Positions 36,401-48,500 of a DNA stretch of 64,000 nucleotides are shown here, piece by piece. Both the position numbers and the translations under genes were made by a program. The stretch comes from Leptobrachium leishanense (Eukaryota; Chordata; Amphibia; Anura; Megophryidae). How positions within the stretch are numbered: position 1 is the first letter of the stretch; every line of letters begins with the position of its first letter. The notes under the pieces are model-generated. The model worked only from the letters and a program-made list of their open reading frames with translations, ran no database searches and had not been told where the DNA came from. The DNA is taken from NCBI GenBank assembly GCA_009667805.1, contig CM019064.1, positions 272,471,662 through 272,535,661 on the forward strand, written 5' to 3'.

Positions 36401-39400
36401 GGTTAATCGTTAATAACCTCTGACACTACTTTGGAGAAGATGTGCCGCTGTTTTACTCTGTATCATTTAGTTCTAGGGTTAGGTCAGACATAACCAGTTT
36501 GTTTTTATTTAGTTTACAACAGTAGCAGAACTCTCACACAGACCCTGGGGTGCTGCCACTGGGTGCCACCGGTGTTTTATCCTTACTTGGCGCTGGAGTC
36601 CTGTGCCACCACCCCACCCTCCCGGACTTCTTCACTCTGCACGGTAGATGACATCTCTCCTTTTGGTCCAGTCGCTTCCCCCAAACTCCCTCTTGCACTC
36701 AGGTCCTGTCCTTTGCCTAAACGCACTGCCTCCCTCTTCTCAACACGCTTTCATGCTGACATCATCATGTCTATCCAAGTGCTCACAGCAGTGTTCATTT
36801 GGGGAAAAAGTAGACTTTGCTTGAGTTCTGCATGCAGCATCAATCCATCACCCTGACCAGGCACTCGCATACCTTGGGCAAGATCAGCTGCCCTGAGCTA
36901 AAACCAGGATGCTAAAGGGGAATAATTAGTGTTCGCTAACTTCCCCTGCAGTTTACTCAAGCAGATCGCGGGGCAGGTGCCAAGTCCGGCAGCCTGCCCA
37001 TTAGCGATCGCTAAGCTCGTGGATGTTGGGGCAGCTATGGCACAGTCCCCAGCATCCCCTCCATGGGGTATATAGGACACCATGGAGAAACGTGCTGCTG
37101 GGTCACATGACCGACAGGATCTCGCCTCTCGCGAGATACTGCTGGTCGGCAGAGTGATCGTGGAGGGAGACAGGGGACTTTCTTCCCCCAGTCTCCCTCT
37201 GCTCCCAGGAACCAGAAGCAGCAGATCGGGCCGCCGTTCTCGCCGTGGGATAAGAGGCGAGTATTTTTTTTGGGGGGGGGGGGGGGGGTGGGTTTGAGCT
37301 GCAGGGAAAGAATTTTGTAGCAGTGGAATCCGTTACCACCAGCTCAGAGATGTAGTTAAATTTTTCGTTAGGACCACTTGATCCTAATGCTAGTTAATCT
37401 GTGCTTGCACTTTGCGCTCCCCATTTTAGGTATAGGGAGTGCAAAGTACAGTAAACGCACACTACAAATCGCTAATTAACGAGCACTAACGGGTTTTTTA
37501 ACCCGTTGGCGTTCTGGCCGCAGCATGATGACCTCCTTTAAGGCTAGGGTCAGACGAACGCATTTTTCACGTGAGTTTAGCCGCACGAAATCACGGCCGT
37601 GCTAACAGCAAGTGACGTCCAATGCCGGGGAACATACGACGAACGGCCGCACGAAAGGTCGTCCGCGCAACGCAAGTGGCCAACGAACGCATTTTTTCGA
37701 GAACGTCAAACCGCTACTACTGACGTACAGAGTGCGCTGCGGCCGCATAGCGGCGTGTGTGTGTGATTAGGAGACGTCAGACGCTGCTAATGTCCGGCTA
37801 ACATAACGTCCAGACACAAAAAGTGTTTTATTGATGATCCATACAAAATCACGGACGAAAAGGCGCATGCATCGTATGACCGCTATCGCGTATTCCGGGA
37901 AAAAATACGTACGTTCGTTCGAACGCACTTTTTCACGGACAACGTGAAAAATGCGTTCGTCTGACCCTAGCCTAAGCTAGCACTAACGCTGATGGTAATG
38001 TTAGCTGGAAGGAGGTGATAAACCCCTTGTGTGTACAGTGTACACAAGTTACCAGAGATGCAATTTGTACGTACAAACGAATGTTACATACACGATGCAA
38101 ATTGCCTAAGAAAAAAAGTGTGAGGCGTTGATTTCTACATATAGGGTTATTCAGAGAGCGGTGAAAAGCAGGACAATGACTGGAGAAAAAAAAAAAAAAT
38201 TCTAGATCAAAATAGTCAAACCAGAAAAATTCTCCCATTCATCTCACTTTCCAAATCAGCTATTTTGACCTAGAATTTTCCATTCTCCAGTCATTCTTCA
38301 GCTTTTCACTGCTCTCTGAATAACCCTGAATGTGTTTATTTTAAGTAAACAACACAATTGTGTTATCCGATTTCAATTGATAGGGAAAAAAAATAATAAT
38401 ATAATCAATCGACCAACTAATTGATTATGAAAATAATCGTTAGTTGCAGCCGTACAACACTGATGTTCACCGTTCTTGCAATGACAGTGCACTTGGGATA
38501 TCCACAGACTTGCAGGAGAAGTTGCTGAAAACAACAGTGAACAATGCTGAATAACAGTATAAGATTATTCTTAGGTAAAAATAAGCGAAACTGCACCTAT
38601 TCTTAATGTATAAATATAACACGGCATTTTTAATGTAGTAATCTCCATAGAACTCCCACACCAACTATGGTGAAAGCACCACGAGACAAGTTTGACTGAA
38701 ACACTGTTGGGAATTTTTTTTAAAATCTATGCTAAATTCCTATGGCAGAAACTGTTCCAAAAACATGAGAGACATTCCTGATGTAGTGTACATGGAGCTT
38801 TATTGGAATATGGATAAAGGCAACGATTCGGCTCTTAATGCCTATATCCTGCCATGTGGGAGAGAAACGGTGTGTGGTTGGTGTGCAAGGAACGGGCCCT
38901 CGTAGCTCGACCCTAATCACTTACTCTAGAAACGGTAGAAACTACGGTAGGAACTACGGGGAAACACCGGTGAAAGCCTACAATGGCGTAGACCGACAAC
39001 TTCAAGTACAGCAAACTTCAGTGGCAGCTCCCTAAATAGTAAAGTCATCATAGTTTGGCCATACTTTACTTCACCATTCCACCTTCCCCTCTGAAACAAG
39101 CCAGCAAGGTATTCTTCAATCTTTGCAGAAATAGAAAGAGGGGATGCACACCCATGTATATAAAATATAACCTTTATTCCAAATCCATAATATAAATATA
39201 TCCACAGAATATCCAAACTAGCCCCGTACATAGATTTGATTTATACAGAGAACTATGCTGTATATACTTCCAAGAAAACAACATGCAATCAATGTTGAGG
39301 CATACTCACATATAGAAATTGATCCAGGAATTGCCAGAGGTGAGGAGCTGAAACGTTGGGTACCGGGTCTCTTTACACAAAATATATGTAACTATATGGG

Positions 39401-42400
39401 TGCTGCTAGAGAATATATATGAGTTCTTATGTGGCAATTCCTGGAACAATTTCTATATGTGAGTATGCCTCAATATTGATTGCATGTTGTTTCCTTGGAA
39501 GTATATACAGCATAGTTCTCTGTAGAATTCAATTTCTGTATAAATCAAATTCCCGCACAGGGCTAGCTTGGATATTCTGTGGATATATTTATGGATTTGG
39601 AATAAAGGTTATATTTTTTTATACTTGGGCGTGCATCCCTAATTTTGGTACTATTTAAATTTTAGTAAATCTAGTTAACTTGTGTATTCCCACCAAAATG
39701 ACAATAAAACAGCAGGAGCACAAAGACACCAACAGATCAACACAAGAGTTAAGGAAAGACTGAGTCTCAACTCACCAAGCTGAGCCCTGTACAACAAGCA
39801 ACAGCTTGTCCATACATGTCAGAGCAAATCAGTGCTGGTTCAAACAAGATGAAACTGGTTCTATCATGCAACAGCAAGCGGTCACTCCACTAGATAGAAA
39901 TTATTTTTTAAAAGAAAAGCCTGATGCCTTTTAATTGAACAACTTTTAAAAGAAATGCCTGAAATAACTGATATTATGGTTTGAAGTCTCATTTATTTTG
40001 TTTTATTTCACTCCAATAAGACCAATTTATCCTGAACATAGCCCAATAAGGCAGACATGCATGTACAAAATATTTTTTAAGAATGTGATCCCATTGAGAT
40101 CCCAATATGAAATTTTGCAGAAAGCTTGAAGAAATATGATATAGTCAACAAAATTATTTTGAAAATTTTTACTCTTTTTTTTTTTTAAATTAAAAATTTT
40201 GTAACTTAATTTTAAAATATGTCCATCATGTGGTATATCATATTAAAGCCCATGAATTTCTAAAGAGAGTGGCATTTTTAGTTTTGAAATATCTCTACTG
40301 TGGGCTGAGCTTTTTTGTGTAGCCCAGAAAGGTCGAAATTGTCAAATGTTTTAAAATTTCAAACCCTAGTAACTCAAAAACCAGATGAAATAAAAAAATA
40401 TATACATCTGGGACCTTCTCTTATGCTACTGTTAGAAAACTGAAAATGAAAGCAATATAAAATGGTAAAAGTCATTGGATCACTTAACATGGAATGACCC
40501 CCCCATCATATCCTTATGCATTCTGCTATAATCTTTCTGGTCTTCAACTCCACACTTCCCCCTACTCCCTTTTGTTTCACATACCTTAGTCCCTTTAGAC
40601 TGTAAAGTCACAGGTTGTCTGGCTGAGCACATATATAAGTGCTATATTAGCAGGACAATGATCCAAGGGACAGGGCCATCGGTTTCTTAAGTTTATTATG
40701 TCCCGTGTCTGTGCTTCCTCATTGTGAAACGCTGCTCAATGTTTTGGTACTATATAAATACTGGTACTGGTACCATAGTTCGCTAAAGTTAAAGATGTTC
40801 TTCCAAAGAGAAAAAACCAAACGCTGATTTGTGAATAATCCCCTTAATAAGGTTGATGGGATATTCAGATTGCTATCCCACTTGATTTATTGTTTACTAA
40901 CCTTTGTTTCTTCTTTCATCTTCGCTGACTTTTTGTGTTCTTTTTAAATACTGTTCTTTCAATTCAATTTGATGCCTAGCAGAAGGAGATGAAAACACAT
41001 AAAATCAAGCCAAAAATGTCAAAATTACATACCTATGTATTCTTTTTGCTAACAGTTTAACATAAACTACATGACGATTAGCACATATCTAGCTATTCAT
41101 CTTAAGAACCAGATACACACATGACGGAGGCTGTAAGGTCTGGGTGGTGCGCAATGCCTGTGGTCTCTGTACAGTTCCCCCTGATGCAGCGACACCCTGG
41201 AACGCACAGTCTCTATTGTTATGCATGTAACTGCTTTTAAAAGGCCTGGGCGTCCAGGAGTTAATCATAGACAGGAGACGCGGGACATGTTAATGGCCGA
41301 CCTGTAGAAGGTTTAGAAGAGTATTCCTGCTTTGAAGAAAGAACTGAAACCCAGATGAATATTTATATTCCTTGATAAATAACATGAAGGATGTTACAAT
41401 TTGGTAGATTTCTAAATCCTGCACATTGCATTTGCTGATTTTTTAATATATGAAAGGGATTCTGAGCAAAGATTATTAGGTCTATTCAAAGAAAGGTGAA
41501 AACCAGGCGAATTGGCAGGAGAAGAGAACAATCTAGACCAAATAGCCGATTAGGAAAGTGAGATAAATGGGAGAATTTTCCTGGTTCGGCTATTTTCACC
41601 TACAGGTCTATTTAAAGAAAGGTGAAACTCAGGAGAATGACTGGAGAAGTGAAAATTCTATGACAAATAGCCAAACCAGAAAAATTCTCCTATTTATCTC
41701 ACTTTCCAAATCTGCTATATGGTCTAGATTGTTCTCTTCTGCCAATTCTCCTGGTTTTCACCTTTCTCTGAATAACCCTGATAGAATTGTCTCTTCTGCC
41801 AATTCTTCTGAGTTACACCTTTAGTGAATAGACCTGCATGTATTTTCAGGCTTTTATTTGAAACAATCCTTTTTCAGTTTTCGGCTATGACCTGAATCTG
41901 TTCAAATGAATCAACCGATTTCAAAAAAAGGTTGAAACAAGACAGTATTTTTTTTTTTGCTAAAATACCACCAATATAACTAAATTGAGCCCCCTAGCTA
42001 GTCTGATAAAAATTTGCAGACTTTATCTATACGAGTCCATGTTTTCTCATACACTGGGAGAGGGTTGATTTGTTTTTTTCTAGATCACTACATCTGCATC
42101 AACTCCAAGTTCCATTTCTTTTATTGTATGCATATTTTGGAATAATAGAATTGCAAATATAATAACAGTAGAATCAGGAAGAAAAAAAAAAAGGAAGCTA
42201 ATATGGTTTGTTTGTAATCCTATTTTCCCATTTTGTTACAAAGATTGGAGCCTCTGAAAAGGAAAGTTATGTAACCCTGCATAAGCAAAGGTTGCTTTTC
42301 TTTCTGCTTTAAAGAAAAAGGTACACGTTGTGAGTGTAATCAGAAGACACAGAACACTTGAAGATGAATGCATACCTTAGTAGTTCATCTTTAAGCTTAT

Positions 42401-42543
42401 TTTCAAAATTCTCCTCTAATTTCCTGACCTCCAGCCCTCTCTTCCTGAGTAAATCATCCACACTTTTGTTTCTCTCCTCATACATCTTCTGTGCCCTGAA
42501 AAGACAAAAGAAAAAAGGGGGGTGAGAGGCAAACCTTTAAAAA

Positions 42544-42575
<32 letters not shown>

Positions 42576-45500
42576 ATAATAATAATAATAATAATTTAAA
42601 AATAAATGCCATCATTCATCTGGTATTAAAAATGTTAAGACATAGCAGTCCATCAAGAACATAATAATAATGGCCTCATATCAAGGGTTAGCTACAGGTA
42701 ACATATTACAGGGACAGGCACATTTGCAAAAGCAAAGCCACTTAACACCAGGCTGTGAGAGCTATGCTGGAATAGCTTGTTCTTCCTCGGCTAAGTTCAT
42801 ATTAACAGTACATAGACAAAGTATTAGAGTCACTAAAGGACCACTCTACACATCCGAACAATTTTATCTTTTTGAAGAGGTGAGAAGTGCCCCCCTTCCC
42901 ATTCCAGCTGGTTAAAAAGCTGGGTAAATTGGAGGAGTTTGCTCCACCCTACCCAGTGTCACCAGAAGCCGGGGAATTTGAATTTCCCAGCTGCCGGTTA
43001 CTAGTGATGTCGGCACACACAGAGCATTAGCGATTGGTCTCAGAGAGGCCGCGATGGATTGGAGCTGGGTATGCGCGCAGCTCCAAGCCATCATTCTGCG
43101 CAGCCACTATGGGGCTTACGTACGTAAATTCACAAGTCCCATTACGGTGCGCAAATTGTGTTTCCTATGCTACACAATTAGCACAGGGAGAATTCTGCAG
43201 AAAAGCTTTAACAGGGTTCTGGAGTCCCTGAGGAGAAGCGGTGCTCACCGAGGGACAAAAGGGGAGTAAATTTACCAGAAATAACAAGAATAAATAAAAA
43301 ATATTTTGACAGAGGCTGTCAGCAGCCACTGCCCAATTATATAAAGGCAAAAAAAACTCTACTTCTCAGGAGAGTATTCCTTTAGTTTTCAGTAACTTGC
43401 CACAACAGCCAAACCTCAAGCAACGTGTGTAGCGTGATTGTGATGGCAGCTCAAGTCATTAGTTTAATGGCTCTGCTGGAATAGGGCCCATCATTTTTCA
43501 GGCTATAAATTGTTTCATTAAAATTAGGGCATGATATTTTGACATTAGAATATCTACAGGCCTATAAATATAGATCTGTTTATACACAGAGTATTTTTTC
43601 CAAAGTCGAACACAGAAAACAGGTTACTCGATATTGAGAAACTCAATACAACTTTTGATAACGTAAGGGAAGTTTTGCTTGTGGTTCCCAGGAATAACCA
43701 TAGCTAGAGATTTCAAGACATCAAGGAGTTCACACATTGTGGCGCTGCTCAAAGATCTATAGAATATTGTTTATTTTCTTTAAAAATCATATAGTTTCAA
43801 CCAGAGTTAGAACAAATGTCTGGTTCTTATTTTGGCCTGGGGGGGGGGGGAGAGTCTTAAAACAACAATAAATTAAAATTAAGGGTATTCATTGTGATCT
43901 ACAATGTCTGAACATCCATTTAACAACACCTGTCAGCATTTAATACTCCTTCAGATATAGGCATACCAATAAATTATATTTGAATCCCAAAAGACAGTAT
44001 TTCCATTAAAAAGTATAGCAGGAAGAGCTGATATTTGAGCAGAATTTTTAAATTGGGAATCAAAAGGCCAGTAAGCCTTTAATTGAAATTCCCGAAATGA
44101 AAAATTGCTGAATTGCAGCCAAAACAGGTGTCGATTTCAGCTAATGGGATAAATTAAATGGAGGCCTTTTTCTATCTGTTCTGCTTTGGGATATTACAAG
44201 TTTTCCTATGATTCTTTATTCTCCGTTTCAAATTGTATTTTGTATACAAACATTTTTATCCCAGTATTCCAATCAATGCTTTTCTTTGTTCGTGTTATGA
44301 TATAATTGCTTTTGTTCATGGCAAAGTCACATCTAACCCACATCAAAGCAAAAGTAACATACAATTCAAACGCTTCCAAACGCTGCCGCAGATCCGTTTC
44401 TCGATTGCGTACAAGCTCGATGTCTTTCAGCATGGCCTGTCTCTGCGAATACATTTCTTTTGCTTCTATCTGTCAAAAATAATCCATTATTTTGTTTTTG
44501 AACATTCAGTAAGGAAGCATTCTAGCATTTACTGAGCTTTAACTAAATCAATTCTGCATGTTAAACCAGCATTTCCCTAAAGAACATCCATTAATTATTT
44601 CCTACTCTTGTCAAGTTATACCCAACTACTTATAAAATAAAAATAATAAAATAATAAAATAAAAAAAAGAGCCTGCGAGCTTCTCTCGCACGACCTTTGT
44701 TCTCTCTGTACAGCGTACTGCTGATTTCTTACATTATAGGTGTTTTTAACTGCATATAAAACAAAGGCACAGACTGGTTTTGATTTGGATTATATTGTCA
44801 CCACTAGTTTTGTGTTCATTCTATATACAGTGGATAGCAAAAGTCTACACACCCCTATTAAAATGTCAGGTTTCTGTGATGAAAAAAAAATGACACAAAG
44901 ATATAAAAAAAAAAAAAAAAAAAAGGTCTGACATGATTTGAGAAAGGATTTTACCTGGAAGGATTCATTGAGATTTCTCTCATTTTCAAGTATGTCCTGG
45001 GTGGCGAGTATGTACCGTTTAGGTGTCTTGCCCAAGGACACTTACCTTGAATGTGACATATAAATTGTACAACTCAATTGAAAAACAAACTGGAATCTTT
45101 TAGGTGGAGGAAAAATATAAAACTAAAATAATCTGGTTGCATAAGTGTGCACACCCTCTCATATTTGGGGATGTAGCGGTGTTCAGAATTAAGCAATCAC
45201 ATTCACAATCATGTTAAATAGGAGTCAGGACACACCTGCCATCATTTAAAGGGCCTCGGATTAACCCCAAATAAAGTTCAGCTGTTCTTGTAGGTCTTTC
45301 TTGACATTTTCTTAGTTGCATCCTACAGCAAAATCCATGGTCCGCAGAGAAGCTTCCAAAGCATCAGCAGAATCTCATTGTTAGAAGGAATCAGTCAGGA
45401 GAAGGTACATAAGATTTTCCAAGGCATTAGATATAGCATGGAACACTGTGAAGACAGTCCTCATCAAGTGGAGAAAATATGGCACAACAGTGACATTAAC

Positions 45501-48500
45501 AAGAACTGGACGTCCCTCCGAACGTGATGAAAAGACGAGACGAAAACTGGTCGGGGAGGCTGCTAAGAGGCCTACAGCAACATTAAAGGAGCTGCAGGAA
45601 TATCTGGCAAGTGCTGGCTGTGTGGTAGATGTGATGACAATCTCCTGTATTCTTCATATTCTGGGCTATGGGTAGAGTGGCAAGGGGGAAGCCTTTTCTT
45701 AAGAAAAGCATCCAAGCCTGGCTAAATTTTTCAAAAAAGCATCTGAAATTTCCCAAACACATGTGGAAAAATGTGTTATGGTCTAATGAAACCAAGGTTG
45801 AACTTTTTGGCCATAGCTCCAAAAGATTGTTTGGGGCAAAAACAACACTGCACATCACCAAACGAACACCATACCCACAGTGAAGAATGGTGGTGGCAGC
45901 ATCGTGCCAAGGGGCCGATTTTCTTCTGCTGGAACTGGGGCCTTAGTCAAGGTAGAGGGAATTATGAACAGTTCCAAACACCAGTCAATATTGGCACAAA
46001 AACATCAGGCTTCTGCTAGAAAGCTGAACATGAAGAGGAACGTCATATTTCAGCATGACAATGACCCAAAGCATACATCCAAATCAACAAAGGAATGGCT
46101 TCACCAGAAGAAGAGTAACGTTTTGGAATGGCCCAGCCTGAGCCCCATGGAAAATCTGTGGGGTGATGTGAAGAGGGCTGTGCACAGGAGATGCCCTCAC
46201 AATCTGACAGATTTGGATTGTTTTTGCAAAGCAGAGTGGGTAAGTATTGTCAAGTCAAGATGTGCTGATAGGCTCATACCCAAAAAGACTGAGTGCTGGA
46301 ATAAAATCAAAAAGTGCTTCAACAAAATATTAGTTTAAAGCTAACGTCAGACAAATGCATTCTGAGCGCACTCTGCGTGCGTGCATAACGGCAGATACTG
46401 TAGACACCACAGTCTTTTTTTTTCTTCTACATCCGTCAAAAAAACAAAGGGAAATATGGGAATCAAAATTAAAAGACAGGTACAGTCAGCCAGACCAAAA
46501 AAAACTTCTGAGCGTCAACGTGATGGACGTCGCAAATGCGCTGCGTCTGACGTTGCGTCATCACGCACACAGGCCGCTACGCGGACGCGGCGCACTCTGG
46601 GCATCCGTCGTAGCGCTTTTATTTCAAGGCCTAAATGGCGTCCGTTGCCACCTGCGTGGTGCGTGCACTTCGGTGCACACGTACTTCGTGTGTTGGTCTC
46701 TATTGATCACAAATCAATGCTACGACGGACGGTAAACTGTGCAGCGACACAGACGTGATGATGCGTTCGTCTGACGCTAGCCTAAGATTGTGCACACTTA
46801 TGCAAACATGTTGTTTTAGTTTTTTATTTTTCCTCCCTACACCTAAAAGATTTCAGGTAGTTGTACAGTTTCTAGGTCACATCAAAAGGTGGAAGAAGTT
46901 CTGAAATGATTCAGCCTTGTCTCATTTTTTTACATCACAGAAACGTGACGTTTTAACAGGGGTGTGTAAACTTTTGCTATCCACTGTAAGCTAGCCCGTC
47001 AGTTCCATTTCTTTTACAGATCAACACATAAGAGATTATTCACTAAACACCGAACTTGGCACTGAATTCAACCGAACAGTGAATTTCACATGTCAGTCCA
47101 ATTTCAGGCCAGTTCATCTATTTACTATACTGTCAATTCACCAAATACAGGCGAAATGACAGTGAAATACAGTGCAGTTTGGCGGACTTAGCCCGCAGCG
47201 AAATTGTCCCATAGAGAGATAATTGTTTGTCGATTCACAGAACGCTGAACTACACCGAAGTGACAGCGAAATGTCCCGATTGTCAGTGTTTTATTGCGAC
47301 AGATTTGAAAAAAGCGTATCCCATAGCGATCAATGTTAAAAATGAATATCTTTAACCCTTTCGCTGCTGAGGCTTTTCCCGCCCCTGTGCTGAGGTCATT
47401 TTTTACCTGTTTTGCGCATCATGTTTAAACGTGTTTTTAAGGCTTATTTTAGTATATGACACCGACATATTATATATCGTTCTTTCCGTCAGACTCGGTA
47501 GATTCATAATATGTCATTATTATATGTATACGTTATGTCATGTCTGTATATTATAACAAAAAATGCAATAAAATATGTATTTTCAATAATTTACAATGTG
47601 TAAAGTGTTTTTTTCCACATTTTAACATGCGAGCAATTGCGGTTATATTTTGTATGGGGTGCGCTTGTTAAAAAAATTAGAGATGGGGTCTCGTTACATT
47701 TTTTTTTGGGGAAAATGACACTATTTTTAACAAACGCACCGCATACAAAATCGTTAGTGCAGCATCATTGTTCACATTATAATTGAAATGGGAACAATAT
47801 TGCTACACTAACAAACCAAAAAAAAAAAAAAAAAAATTTTTATTTTTTTTTTACAAAATTTTTAACTTTCATGTTTGGTATCGTTGGAACGGCCATGCTC
47901 TGGCCGATCCAACCATATCAAAATTTAACCCCTAACTGCCACGGATCGGGAGATAGGGAGTTCCAATGAACTCCCTATCTCCACACTTGGTGGCAGTTAG
48001 GGGTTAACTGTAGGACTGGCGTCATCGTGCTACGCACGATGACGCCAGTCCTCTGGGGGAGTTCCCGGAAGCTTGGCCGACATCCAAGATGTCGGCCAGC
48101 TCCGGGAAAGGATCGCGAACCGGCGCTTTTCAGCGCCGATTCGCGATCCAGCTCCCCAGGGGTTAATGCCAGGCATCATTTGGAAGGGCAGGCTGTGCCC
48201 TTCCAAATGATGCCTGGGTTAAGCCCCGCAGAGCCACCGATCAGGAGGGAGAGAGGTCCGAAGGACCTCCCCCCCTCCCTTTCAGGCGCCTCCTCCGCAC
48301 ATGCGGGGGGGGGCGCCTGAATTAGGTGTCATCGCGCCCCCGCGATGACACCTAATAATGGCGGCTGCTGGTCCGGATGCCGGGCTGACATCCAGGATGT
48401 CAGCCCGCACCGGAGGGGCCAGCGATCGGCCGGAACCCGGCCGAACGCTGACCCCGATGTGAGGACGCGCTCAGCGCGTCCTCAGCACACCAGCGGGAAT

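Larger units (their letters stand above)
36009..38454. mobile_element. 2.4-kb hAT-type element with nested insertions and perfect 8-bp duplication
   Basis: The ends (tacagctgaaacaactaa and ttagttgcagccgta) are inverted. Both flanks are caacactg (36001-36008, 38455-38462). The interior holds the GC-rich repeat at 36897-37490, a Harbinger MITE and a palindromic MITE. It is related to 56903-57896, with which it shares gatgtgccrctgyyttaytc-like sequence. Confidence 0.9.
44828..46986 (+). mobile_element. Tc1-type transposon, family B, with two nested insertions
   Basis: Ends cagtggatagcaaaagtcta and tttgctatccactg are flanked by TA. The interior carries a broken transposase, a SINE fragment and a Harbinger MITE. 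Confidence 0.9.
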
